Below, piece by piece: positions 43,549-53,400 of a stretch of 64,000 bases of DNA. Source of the DNA: Kiritimatiellia bacterium. Lineage in GTDB: Bacteria > Verrucomicrobiota > Kiritimatiellia > RFP12 > UBA1067. Location of the stretch: assembly GCA_017405115.1 (NCBI GenBank), contig JAFRBA010000246.1:1-64000 (forward strand), given 5' to 3'. Position numbers and translations under genes: made by a program. The number at the start of each line of letters is the position of its first letter. The stretch's first letter is position 1. The notes under the pieces were generated by a model. The model was not told where the DNA came from. It saw only the letters and a list, made by a program, of their open reading frames with translations, and ran no database searches.

Positions 43549-46500
43549 TCACTTTCTTATGCCTATTCTGTCAATCACCACGCCGGGGTCTTTCGCGACG
43601 ATCCTGAACGATGTCGCACCGGCTGGAACCGGAATCTCGACACGGATGAAGTTGTCCTGCACCGCCTTGTTCCTGGCGCGGTCATGTTCGCCAAGATTCG
43701 AGTTGCTGCACGGGACTTCCACAAACTTCGGCTCACAGCCATCGAAGACGACATTCACGCCAAGCTTCAGCCCCGGCCAGAGCGCGAAGTCGGGCAGGAA
43801 TTGAAGAACGAGCGCGACTTGTCGCGCCACCTTGGGCAATGGTTCGGGACCGCCATAGGTCCCGTCCGTTCCTGTCAAAGAATATTCCAGCGCCGCGCCC
43901 TCGCCTGCACCGGGCTTGACTGGCAGCAGCGCAAGCGCGCGACCGCTAGTGCCAAGACCTTCTACATTAACCCATTCCCCTCTTTCCTCTTCCCTCTTTC
44001 CTCTTCCCTCTTCCCTTTTCACAGGCTCCATCCACGTCGGCTCCTCGACGTCGGCGCGGTAGGCAGTCGCCGGGTAGTCCATGCGGGCGACGCCACGATC
44101 TTTGGCCGTCGGATCGGTCGGCTCGTTCCACGGCCACTGCATCTGCGACGACCAGCGGTTGTGCTTCGTCGGCCGGCGCCTTCCTCCGTGCTCGTCGATG
44201 GTGTCGCACCAGAAGCCCGACCACTTCCCGCCTTCCATCTTGTCCCAGCGCTCGTAGAGCGGATCGATTACGCTTCGCGCGTACGCCTTGTCCTTACCCT
44301 CAAGGTGAATGATTCCGGCATACGCAAGAAACCGCACCTGAAAGCCGACGAGGCGGAAATGCTCGTCGCGCATCACTTCGGGCAACGCCGATTCAATCGC
44401 AATGTCTTCGGCAAGCAGCGCGTGGTAGCGCTTGAGGAGCGACGACTTCACCGCCGCAGGCAGGTTCGTGGTCCACTGAACGCATATGTGCTCCGGCTTG
44501 CGGTTGAAGCCGAGGTTGTAGTATTCGGCAAGGTGTTTTTTGAGTCTGCCACAAAGATCGCAAAGTTTCCTATCACCAGACTCTTTTGCGCCCTTCTTGA
44601 CCGCCGTAGCCTTGGCGGAGGTGGTTGTGGCTAAGAAGTTCTCCGCCCATTCGCCGAGGAACCTGTCCTGCGCATCCACTCCCCACCCCTCTGGATTCGC
44701 GGCGAATTTACCATAGGCGTCGAGAAGCACCTCCGCCTGGAACACGTCACCAGCGTTTACCATCCAGACGTCGCGGACGCCGTTCGCCCAGCACTTCGCA
44801 ACGAGTTCATACCACATGAACGCCGGCGGCGTCGTGCAGAGGTGGATGTAGCCATGCGGCGAGCCGTGATACGACAGATGCCAGTATATCCCCTGCTTTC
44901 CGTGTTTTCCGTGTATTCCGTGGTTATCTCCAACACGTCTCACATAGCCGAAATTATCGTTGGTCCACATGATTGTCGCATCCTCCGGAACGTTCAATCC
45001 AGAATTGAATATCTGAAGAACCTCTTTATATGGGCAAAAAATCTTTGGAGCACCTTCGGGCAGCATCGCGCACTGCGCGGCGAAGACCTCTTCCAGTATC
45101 TTTCTCTTGTCTGCCGTCGTCTTGCCGTCCGGCATCCTGCCGTCGTGGATGCCGCGCATCCCAATCGTCCACAAAACGCCTGTTCCCCGTTCCCCGTTCC
45201 CCGTCTTGTCCACCGTAGCCTTGGCGAAGGTGGATCCACGCCTCACCCCCTCGCGCCAGTATTCCTCGAGAAACGCACGGTTTTTCGTCCAGCTCCATCG
45301 CTTCTTGTCGGCCTTGGAAAGGTAGCAGTTGTTGCGCAGCATCGGCTCGCAGTGCGACGTGCCGACGACAATCCCCTCCTTCGCGGCGAGCGCGAGGTTC
45401 TCGGGGCGCGAAGAGAACTCGTAGCCGCCTTCGTGCATCGCGGGCCAGATGAGGTTGAGCCCGTTCCTCTTCATCAAGGCAAAGATCTCGGCGTAGGCGT
45501 TTGTGCCGATCTGCTCGTCCTTCCCGAAATGCCTTTCGGCCCAAGGCCTCAGACTCCAGTCCTCGTCGTTGATGAATATCCCGCGGTATCTCACGCCCGC
45601 CTGGTTTACATTTACGTTGACCGCGTTCTCGATTCGGTCTGCCTTGCGCACCTTGCCTACGCGAACGTTCTCCAGCGTCACCCCGTCAATCGGATCGCGC
45701 GCGTCGCCGCGCAAATCGACAAGGCGCTCCGCCTCCTCTACCGTCACGTCCTTCATGGAGAGGTTCCGTATCGGCGTAACGCGCACTTCGTGCGTCGGGA
45801 AGTCCTTCCACTGGTACATGACGTCCGTTTCGACCGACATCACGCCAAAGCTCACGTTCTTCGCCTTCACGCCTTCCATCCTGATGTTCTCGACAAATCC
45901 GCCGCGCCGCTCGTTCGTCTTGACGTAGAAGAGCCTGAACGCCTCGCTTTCAAGCGTGCAGTCGTGCATGTAGACGTTCCGGACGCCGCCCGACATCTCG
46001 CTGCCTATTCCAAGGAGGACATGCCCGTTCACGACTGTGCAGTTCCGTATCTCTATGTTCTCGCTTGGCGTCGCAAGGCGCCAGGCGTCCTGGTTGCGCC
46101 CAGACTTGATTACGATTGCGTCGTCGCCCTGGTCGAAGCGGCAGTTCTCGACAAGCACGTTCCTGGTCATCTCGATGTCGATGCCGTCGTTGTTGTGCCC
46201 GTGGGCGTAGACGTCGAGGCCCCTCGCAACCACTCCGTCGCACAGGAAGAGGTGGATTGTCCAGAACGGCGACTCGCGGATCCTGAAGCCGTCGAGCCGC
46301 ACGTCCTTGCAGCGGTTGAACTGGATGAGATGCGGACGGACATTCGATTCAGGCAGCTTGGTCAAATCGCGTTCCCCGAGCGGCGCGTTGAAGCTGCACC
46401 AGTCGTAGAGCTTGCGCGTCGCGGCGCGATGGCCCGAGTCGCGTGCGAACCACTTGCGCCAGAACTTCATCCTGGGCGCGAAGGTCCCCTTTCCCGTGAT

Positions 46501-46821
46501 GGCGACGTTCGTGCAGCCATACGCATAGACGAGCGGCGAGTAGTTGAGGCACTCCACCCCCTCCCAGCTCGTCTGCACGGCGGGCAGGTATTTCGCCGGA
46601 TCGTCGGAGAACACGATCGTCGCGCCCTCTTCAAGGTGCAGCTCGACATTGCTTTTCAGGCGGATCGGACCATCGCTGAAGTGCTCGCCGCTCGGAACCG
46701 CCACTACGCCGCCGCCTTTCGCCGCCGCGGCGTCAATCGCCTCCTGGATGGAAATGGCCTGCAGGTTCGTCGCGCCCAGCGCGATGACTGCAGCAGCCAA
46801 TCTGACACATCCCCTCTTCAT
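43549..46821 (-). CDS. GH28-GH115 fusion: polygalacturonase-like plus alpha-glucuronidase-like
   Basis: 1090 residues with signal peptide MKRGCVRLAAAVIALGATNLQA. Residues 25-420 are a GH28 beta-helix with the active-site blocks HNNDGIDIE (209-217), FDQGDDAIVIKSG (229-241) and GHVLLGIGSEMSGG (266-279). From about 430 (YRGIFINDEDWSLRPWAERHF) the sequence is GH115: TNAYAEIFALMKRNGLNLIWPAMHEGGYEF, GTSHCEPMLRNN, WTNDNFGYVRR, to a C-terminal sandwich. The usual N-terminal domain of GH115 is absent and GH28 stands in its place. It would cut galacturonan and remove glucuronosyl groups. Four low-complexity repeat insertions interrupt the GH115 part in frame (43981-44015, 44595-44624, 44897-44923, 45183-45233). 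Start is three bases after the GH2 stop. Confidence 0.88.
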   Translation of the reverse strand: MKRGCVRLAAAVIALGATNLQAISIQEAIDAAAAKGGGVVAVPSGEHFSDGPIRLKSNVELHLEEGATIVFSDDPAKYLPAVQTSWEGVECLNYSPLVYAYGCTNVAITGKGTFAPRMKFWRKWFARDSGHRAATRKLYDWCSFNAPLGERDLTKLPESNVRPHLIQFNRCKDVRLDGFRIRESPFWTIHLFLCDGVVARGLDVYAHGHNNDGIDIEMTRNVLVENCRFDQGDDAIVIKSGRNQDAWRLATPSENIEIRNCTVVNGHVLLGIGSEMSGGVRNVYMHDCTLESEAFRLFYVKTNERRGGFVENIRMEGVKAKNVSFGVMSVETDVMYQWKDFPTHEVRVTPIRNLSMKDVTVEEAERLVDLRGDARDPIDGVTLENVRVGKVRKADRIENAVNVNVNQAGVRYRGIFINDEDWSLRPWAERHFGKDEQIGTNAYAEIFALMKRNGLNLIWPAMHEGGYEFSSRPENLALAAKEGIVVGTSHCEPMLRNNCYLSKADKKRWSWTKNRAFLEEYWREGVRRGSTFAKATVDKTGNGERGTGVLWTIGMRGIHDGRMPDGKTTADKRKILEEVFAAQCAMLPEGAPKIFCPYKEVLQIFNSGLNVPEDATIMWTNDNFGYVRRVGDNHGIHGKHGKQGIYWHLSYHGSPHGYIHLCTTPPAFMWYELVAKCWANGVRDVWMVNAGDVFQAEVLLDAYGKFAANPEGWGVDAQDRFLGEWAENFLATTTSAKATAVKKGAKESGDRKLCDLCGRLKKHLAEYYNLGFNRKPEHICVQWTTNLPAAVKSSLLKRYHALLAEDIAIESALPEVMRDEHFRLVGFQVRFLAYAGIIHLEGKDKAYARSVIDPLYERWDKMEGGKWSGFWCDTIDEHGGRRRPTKHNRWSSQMQWPWNEPTDPTAKDRGVARMDYPATAYRADVEEPTWMEPVKREEGRGKREEERGEWVNVEGLGTSGRALALLPVKPGAGEGAALEYSLTGTDGTYGGPEPLPKVARQVALVLQFLPDFALWPGLKLGVNVVFDGCEPKFVEVPCSNSNLGEHDRARNKAVQDNFIRVEIPVPAGATSFRIVAKDPGVVIDRIGIRK
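43981..44015. repeat. TCTTYCC heptamer array inside the GH115 region
   Basis: Five 7-base units, TCTTTCC or TCTTCCC, in direct tandem. In the coding frame they give the Lys/Arg/Glu/Gly stretch VKREEGRGKREEERGEW, which looks like a linker inserted before the C-terminal domain. Confidence 0.85.
44595..44624 (+). repeat. 30-base dispersed core repeat, copy 1
   Basis: Contains GCCGTAGCCTTGGCGGAGG and aligns over 30 bases with 45204-45233 and 59278-59307. It encodes TTSAKATAVKKG in the GH115 part. It has no heptamer flanks, unlike the other two copies. Confidence 0.75.
44897..44923. repeat. Triple 9-base repeat inside the GH115 region
   Basis: TTTCCGTGT, TTTCCGTGT, ATTCCGTGG in tandem, encoding the loop HGIHGKHGKQG. 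The period of nine keeps the reading frame. Confidence 0.85.
45183..45233 (+). repeat. Composite repeat: TTCCCCG heptamers plus 30-base core, copy 2
   Basis: Three TTCCCCG heptamers (45183-45203) run directly into the 30-base core (45204-45233). In frame they encode TFAKATVDKTGNGERGTG within the GH115 barrel region. Confidence 0.85.
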
Positions 46822-46824
46822 GCC

Positions 46825-49185
46825 CTACCTCTGACCCTGGAGTTCAATTCGCTCTCCGTTGGCGGAAATCGCAATGTCGCCGGTGCCTGTACGACGAACG
46901 ATCGCAAGAAGATACCCTTCCTTCATCTTCTTGGTATCGACGTTGAAAAGCTGGTCCGTCGAGTGGTCGCCGTCGTCAAGGGCAAGGAGACGCCCCGCCC
47001 CCTCGACCGAAACGCGAACCTCCGTCGTCGCGTCGGGAGCAACTGAACCTTCGGCGTCAACTGCCTCTATCCAGACGTAAACAAGCCGCTCGCCGCCCTC
47101 CTCGCTACGCAGCCTGAGTCCGACGGCCGGACCCGTCGTGCGGATTGCGTGCTCCGCGCCGTTCGATGCGACGGCCTTCAGCTCGCCCGGCTCCCAGGCG
47201 ACTTCAAAGGACACGGCGTGAATCTTCTCGCCCTTCGCACATCTCCACGGCGCGTCGCCGGGCGGAGGCAGCGGAACGCGCTTCTTGCCGAGGGAGCGTC
47301 CGTTCAGGAAGAGCTCCACCTCCGGCGCATTCGAGAAAACCCAGACGATCGCCTTCTCGCCCTGCTTCCGGTTCCAGTTCTCGCGCAGCGCCTGCTGTCC
47401 ACTTCTGACATCGTTCCACGTCTCGCGCTCGTCGGCCTGCACAACCCCGATGTGCACAACTGGCGTCTTGCGGTCGAACGCGCTTTTCATGAGCCATGCC
47501 TGCGGATAGGGCTTCATCGTATGCGAAAAGAAGCTCCAGTTCCACCCCTTCTTTGGATACTTGTTCGACTCGCCCCAGTATTCTGTCGCGCCCCAGTACG
47601 AACAGCCGACCATTCTCGCGCGATCCATCCCGAAATAGGGCGCAAGCCATTCGCTCGTCGTCGCCTCGCTCTGGTAGACGATCATGTCGGGATTGTGCCT
47701 CAGGTATGTTTCGTAGTCCGCCCACTGGTAGTTGAAGCTCGAGACCTCAACAACCTGCGCAAGTTCTGGAGCAATCATATGCACGGGATCGTTGAAGAGA
47801 CTGTCTTTGCGCCCGATTCCGTTCGCGCGCGACGGGAACATCGCAACCGTGGTCGGACGCGTCGGGTCCCATCTCTTGACCACCACGTCCATCATGCGGT
47901 AGGTCGTCACGCCCCAGTCCTCGAACGTCGCGTCATGGTATGTCTCGTTCATCTGGAGCTCGTTGCCGAGCGACCACATAACGACGGAAGGATGGTTCCT
48001 GTCGCGCTTGACCCATTCGGTCAAAAGCCGCGGCCACATGTCGAGATATGGCCTGCGCCCAGCCCAACAGCCCGTCCACTTGTCCACGATTTCGTCGACA
48101 ACGACAATTCCCTCCTCGTCGGCAATGTCGTAGAACTCCTCCGAATAAGGATTGTGCGAGCAGCGGACGGAGTTAAAGCCAAAACCCTTGATAGTCTTGA
48201 AATACCGCCTGATGGCGTCTGGATACGCCGCCGCGCCAAGCGCGCCGAGGTCGTGGTGGTTGGACTGCCCCTTAAGGAAGATGTGCCGCCCGTCGATTTC
48301 CAGTCCACGTTCCTTCGAGAACGAGATGTCGCGGAAGCCGAAACACGTCTCGCAGCGATCAAGGAGCTTCCCCAGTTCCTTGCCAAAGTTCGAGATCCGC
48401 CCCGTTCCCCGTTCCCTCAGTTCCGTAACGAGCGAATGAAGATTCGGCGACTCAGGCGACCAGCGCTTCGCGCCCCTGACCTCCATGTGCGGCAGGGCGA
48501 CTGAGAACCGGCGGCGGTTGTCGCCTTTCGTGACGGGGCCGCGAGCCGTGGCAACCGGTTTGTCGCCATCCAGTATCTCCGCAACGATTTCAAGGTCGTC
48601 GCCAAGCCCGCGGCACCCTTCGAGCTCGACTTCCACTTCGGCAGTCTCGCCCTTCGTCCTCACGAAGATGCCGTGGCGAGCAATGCGCCGCTCGTTCGCG
48701 ACCTTGAGCTTCACGCTGCGGTAGAGCCCTCCGCCCGTGTACCAGCGACTGCCGCTCCTGCCGCCGCCGACCTTCGCCCACACCTCGACAACGTTCGGCG
48801 AGTCTTTCTTGAGCCGTTCCGTGATGTCCGTCTCGAAACCGAGATAGCCGTATTCTGTCTCAGCGACCTTCATTCCGTTGATCTTAACATCCCCGAAGAA
48901 CATGATTCCGCCGAAGTCGAGAAGGACGCGCTTCCCCTCCCACGACGGATCGTACGCGAACGACTTGCGGTAGAAAGCCTCGCCAAGCGGCTTGAACGCA
49001 CGCTGCGAATCGTTGGCGCTTCCATCCCACGGCGACTCGATCATGAAGTCGTGCGGCAAGTCGACCGTTCGCCACGCGCTTTCGCCGCCGTATCGCCACT
49101 CCCAGCCATCGTTGAAGTCAATGACCGTGGAGCACACGCCCGCCAGCGCGCTCATTGCCGCAAACACCGTGATCGGAACTCTCAT
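46825..49185 (-). CDS. Secreted GH2 family beta-glycosidase (beta-galactosidase-like)
   Basis: 786 residues from the ATG at 49185, giving signal peptide MRVPITVFAAMSALAGVCS; the frame is open upstream through the promoter. Domain order is that of GH2: jelly-roll sugar-binding (20-165, RTVDLPHDFMIE), immunoglobulin-like (170-275), TIM barrel (about 290-590) with acid/base Glu in MWSLGNELQMN and nucleophile Glu in VYQSEATTSEW, then two C-terminal sandwiches. The motif SVRCSHNPYSEEFYDIADEEGIVVVDE is classical GH2. It is the first gene of the rhamnogalacturonan operon, so galactan, arabinogalactan or glucuronide side chains are likely substrates. A short TTCCCCG repeat (48405-48418) is embedded in it. 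Confidence 0.9.
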   Translation of the reverse strand: MRVPITVFAAMSALAGVCSTVIDFNDGWEWRYGGESAWRTVDLPHDFMIESPWDGSANDSQRAFKPLGEAFYRKSFAYDPSWEGKRVLLDFGGIMFFGDVKINGMKVAETEYGYLGFETDITERLKKDSPNVVEVWAKVGGGRSGSRWYTGGGLYRSVKLKVANERRIARHGIFVRTKGETAEVEVELEGCRGLGDDLEIVAEILDGDKPVATARGPVTKGDNRRRFSVALPHMEVRGAKRWSPESPNLHSLVTELRERGTGRISNFGKELGKLLDRCETCFGFRDISFSKERGLEIDGRHIFLKGQSNHHDLGALGAAAYPDAIRRYFKTIKGFGFNSVRCSHNPYSEEFYDIADEEGIVVVDEIVDKWTGCWAGRRPYLDMWPRLLTEWVKRDRNHPSVVMWSLGNELQMNETYHDATFEDWGVTTYRMMDVVVKRWDPTRPTTVAMFPSRANGIGRKDSLFNDPVHMIAPELAQVVEVSSFNYQWADYETYLRHNPDMIVYQSEATTSEWLAPYFGMDRARMVGCSYWGATEYWGESNKYPKKGWNWSFFSHTMKPYPQAWLMKSAFDRKTPVVHIGVVQADERETWNDVRSGQQALRENWNRKQGEKAIVWVFSNAPEVELFLNGRSLGKKRVPLPPPGDAPWRCAKGEKIHAVSFEVAWEPGELKAVASNGAEHAIRTTGPAVGLRLRSEEGGERLVYVWIEAVDAEGSVAPDATTEVRVSVEGAGRLLALDDGDHSTDQLFNVDTKKMKEGYLLAIVRRTGTGDIAISANGERIELQGQR
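48405..48418. repeat. Two TTCCC-type heptamers inside GH2
   Basis: TTCCCCG and TTCCCTC, the same heptamer family as in the two neighbouring hydrolase genes. They encode part of RERGTGRISN, a loop between the immunoglobulin-like and barrel domains. Confidence 0.65.
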
Positions 49186-49213
49186 AGTCGCCACATCCCC
49201 CGTTTGTGGCGCT

Positions 49214-49256
49214 AGTATACCATTTTCTAACGCCCCCCGTCTTACCCCATCGGGTA
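49214..49256 (-). promoter_or_regulatory. Promoter of the rhamnogalacturonan operon with upstream hairpin
   Basis: Minus-strand TGGTATACT (49222-49214), 29 bases before the GH2 start. A small hairpin, TACCC-CATC-GGGTA (49243-49256), lies just upstream. The remaining gap to the permease stop at 49370 shows no gene I can support. Confidence 0.6.
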
Positions 49257-49369
49257 GCATCGCACAGCCGGATTGTCAAGAAATGGCTGTAGATTTGGGG
49301 TCGCTGAAACCAATCTCTTTACCTCAACCCGAAGCCGTTGTGGTAGATCATGGATAGCCCCTTTTTCGT

Positions 49370-50385
49370 CTATTTGCAAACATGCTTGGAGTGCGACATC
49401 TTGACGGGGCGGACCAGGTTGTAGGCCATCAGCGCGGCAAGGAACGCAGCGGAAGTCCAGTGCAGCGCCGTAAGACCATGCGAGGCGCAGCAAGCGGCTT
49501 CCGCCGCCTTGGATTCGTCGATGAGGAAGTTGACGACACATCCGCAGAGGATTGCGCCCGCAATGATCGTCGCGACATACGCGGCGGCGGCCTTGCGGCC
49601 AATCAGCGATGCGACCGTGGTCACGGACATTGCGTTCATGGCCGGCCCGACCATGAGGAACACGAATGCCGCGCCGGGCGAGACGCCTTTCATGACGAGC
49701 GATGCAGCGATCGGAATGGACGCCGTTGAGCAGACGTACATCGGGAAGCCAATGAGCGCCATCGCCGGCATCGCAAGCCAGTCCCTGCCACCGAACGCCT
49801 CCGCGAAAAAGCCATCAGGGACGAGCACGGTCACGAGCGCAGAAACCGCAAGCCCGATGGCAAGGGGCTTCACGACCGAGCCGAGAAGCCGCCTGTACGC
49901 CTGCCACAAGATCGCTTTCAGTCCGCGAGAAGATGGCGGCGCTTCGTCCACCCAGAAGCCGTGGCGTCGTCGCCTCCGACCGCCGAGACCACCGCTCCGC
50001 CGACGATGCCGGTGAGCGCGGCGGCGAGCGGACGTGCGATCGCGAAGACAGGCCCCATCAGCGCGTATGTCGCGAGGATGGAGTCGATTCCCGTCTGGGG
50101 CGTGGAGATGAGAAACGCGGCCGTTGCGCCCTTCCCCGCGCCGTTGCGGCGAAGCCCCGTCGCAATCGGGAGAACCCCGCATGAGCAAATCGGGAGCGGT
50201 ACGCCCACAAGGACGGCACGAAGGATGCCGGAGAAGCCGGAACAGCCACCCATGACGCGATTCACCCACGCCCTCGGAATCCACACGGCTATCACCCCGG
50301 CGGCGAAGAATCCAGCGACGAGCCACGGCGACATCGCGGCGAACACCTCGGCAAACGAAACCAGCAAGTCACATATCTTGCTCAT
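49370..50385 (-). CDS. Frameshifted SO_0444/YraQ-type metal permease
   Basis: Two frames together make one permease. The first (50385 down to about 49975) gives MSKICDLLVSFAEVFAAMSPW..., with the family motif VPLPICSCGVLP and TPQTGIDSILATYALMGP. The second (about 49975 to the TAG at 49370) gives GFWVDEAPPSS, then further membrane helices (LAIGLAVSALVTVLVP, AMALIGFPMYVCSTASIPIAASLVMKG, FVFLMVGPAMNAMSV) and a Cys-rich EAACCASHG. The join, in the cytoplasmic loop between helix bundles, needs a one-base correction. The family exports Cu/Zn or arsenicals by analogy; the substrate here is unknown. It follows the double-GH35 gene by 21 bases. It could be a pseudogene or an assembly error. Confidence 0.7.
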
Positions 50386-50406
50386 GGATTTTTCACCTCA
50401 TTTCTC

Positions 50407-53400
50407 CTACCTGACATGTAGTTTCCAGTCTTTGACTTTCCCAGCGCCCTTCCCCTGCCGAGGGGTGTAGCGGAATCCGTGGATTTCCGTCCGATCCGGA
50501 ACACGGAACTCTATCCAGTGAGGAAGCGTCCGCGAAGATGAGAGCCAATACGCCTCGACTTGTCCGTCTATCGCGTTTTCGGCGATACCGTCGTCCCGCA
50601 CTTCCTCTTCGCTGTCGACGCCGCTGATCTGCACGTCGACCGAAGTCAGGGGATTTCCGTCGGCGCCGAGGAAATCGAATTCGGCAATCGACGCAATGTT
50701 TTTGGCGTCGTGCGTCGAAAGGATCTGGAACGTGAAGAACGTGCCGCAGGCAGGCTTCTCCAGCGTTACGACCTGCGCCGCGTCCGTATTCGGGAACGCG
50801 CCGCACGCTGCCTCATTGCCGCCAACAAACTTGTCATGCTCGCGCTCGACGATGTTGAAGTCCGCCTCGGGATGCAGCTCGTCAAGAATCGGACGATCGA
50901 GAAACGCGACTGTCGGCTCTCCCGTTGGCTCGAGCATTTCCCGGACGACGATCTCGTTCCGGCCCTTCTTCAGCCAGCACCCCGGCAAGTAGAGCGTCTG
51001 CTGCGGACCGATCTTCCAGTAGCGCCCGAGATTCTTCCCGTTTACCCATACGGTCCCCTTGTTGAACGCGCGCATGTCGACGAACGTGTCAGCCGGCTCG
51101 TCCACGGCGAATGCGCCGCGCCAGTTCCCGGGCGGATTCTCCTGTCCGTCCGGATCGATCGGCTCAAGTTCATATTCCCAGTCAGTGATTGCCGTCTTGC
51201 CGACGAAGACGCGTCCGTCCAGCCCCTTGCGGTCTTCCATGCCCGACGACGAGTTGATGCGCCCCATCGCCTCGACGAGGATATCGAGCTTGCGCGCCTT
51301 GGCGGAATCCGGAATCTTGATCTTGACGCCACGGTGACGGCGGTCCAAGATGCCGATGCGCTTGCAGTCCAAGTAGACATAGCCGAAGTCATGGACGTTC
51401 TCGACCTTGAGGTCGCCCGCAACACCCGCCGGGATGTCCGCGCCCCAAAAAACAAGACCAAAGCCCATTCCAAGCCATTCTGAATAAACAGGATGCTCGA
51501 GCCGCTTTTCGCCACCTCCACATTCGGCTACATCCGCGAACGGCGAAAGCGTCGTCGTTCCGTACGCCTTCACCGGCATCGGCGCGGGAGCGTCAGGAAT
51601 GGTCTCGCCCGGATTCAGGTGCTTGGCCGCACGCTCGCGGTACTTCGCAAAACTCGGGTTGGCCTTTCCATGCTCGTTGATCGGCGCCTCGTAGTCGTAG
51701 CTCGTCACGTTCGGGACGAACGGATTGCGGCATCCCGCCCATCCGCCGAAACTCGTGCCGCCATGCGCCATGTAGAGCGAGAAGCTTGCCCTGTGCGCAA
51801 ACATCCAGTCGATGGGGCCGAAGAACTGCCTGTCGCTCTTCGGCGGATGGTGCGCCTGGCCCCACGTGTCGAACCATGCGGGATAGTATTCGGCGCACAT
51901 GAGAGGACCCTTCGGCTGGTATTTGCGCACAATCTCGAAGCGCTGCTCGGGATCTGCGCCGAAGTTCGCCGCCTGGAAGAGCTCGGGGATGAATCCGTTC
52001 TGGATGACGCGCGGCGGATTGCACGCGTAGAGCGGGACTTCGAAGCCCGCGTCGACAACGGACTGCCTCAAAGCGCGAATGTAGCCGACATCGCTGCCGT
52101 GGAGTCCATACTCGTTCTCGACCTGCACCATCAGGATCGGCCCGCCCTTCGTGATCTGCAGCGGCGCAAGCTCGCGTCCGACGGCATGAAGCCAGTTCGT
52201 AGCAGGAACAAGCCACCTTGGATCAGACGACCGCATTGAGATTGGCTTTCCCGTTTCCCCTTCACCCATCAGCCACCATGGCGCTCCGCCGCCCTCCCAC
52301 TCGGCGCAGCTGTAAGGCCCCGGACGCAGAATCACCCAAAGACCTTCTTCCTGCGCCATGCGGCAGAACGCCGCCGCATCCGCGCGCCCATTCCACTTGA
52401 AGACGCCCTTCTCGCGCTCGTGGAAGTTCCAGAACATATAGCAGCCGACGGCGTTGCACCCCATCGCGCGGAGCATCTTCAAGCGGTGCCGCCAGTATTC
52501 GCGTGGAATCCGTGCGTAGTGTATCTCGCCGCAACGGACAAGGAACGGTTTTCCGTCAAGCAGAAACTCGCTCTCGCCGATCTCGAACGTGTGCGGACGC
52601 AGCGCCTTCGCCGGACGAGATTGCGCACCATCGACAAAGATCAATTTCTCAGCACCTTCGCCCCAAGGAAGAACCTTTAGCGTCAGGCGCTTCGTCCCTT
52701 GTGGCAGACGTCTGAGCGCGTAGCGTATCGGACACCCCTTCCAGAAGTCGTCCTGCACGAGCCGTCCATCCGCATAAAGCCGCGCCATGTCGCCTTCGTA
52801 TGCGATCTCGATCATGCCCGCTTCGGCCGTGAACGGCACCTCGTACTCCGCCGCCGCATCCCATGCGCTTTCCTCCGGCATTGCCGCAACGCCAGCTGCA
52901 CCAATGGCGACAGGCGGCGGCGTGCCTGCAGGCTTGATCAGCTTGAGGCCGGATACCGCCAGACGGCGACATCCGACAACCGGCGGACGACGACCGGCAA
53001 GCGCCTGTCCGTCGAGAATACGCTCGACCTTTCCGTCCTTTTCGATGCCTATCCAGCACTCGCCATCTGGATTCAAGCGACGGACATAGTCGTTGTGAAA
53101 CACGAACCGCCCGCGCCGGGTCTCGTGCCTGTCCACGAACACCGGCTCTTCGGCGGCAAGCTCTTCCCCGTATTCGCGGCAGAAGCGCCCAAGCGCCTGG
53201 ATGAGCCAATAGGAACTTTGCGGCTCGCCAAATTCGCTTACCGGCGACTGGAACTCGTAGCTGACGACGGGCAGGTCGTTGTAGTTGGTGAAGCGTCCGC
53301 GCTGGCTCTCGGCCATGTTCGCGCCAGTGTCAGTCGGATTCGCCCCGCCGTGGTACATGTAGAAGCCAGGGAGATTCGAGCCCGACCCAAGCTTGACGAC

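Noticed and set aside
49242..49541. 99-codon minus-strand frame at the permease end
   Set aside because: It overlaps the permease 3' half in another frame and has no recognisable start signal or family.
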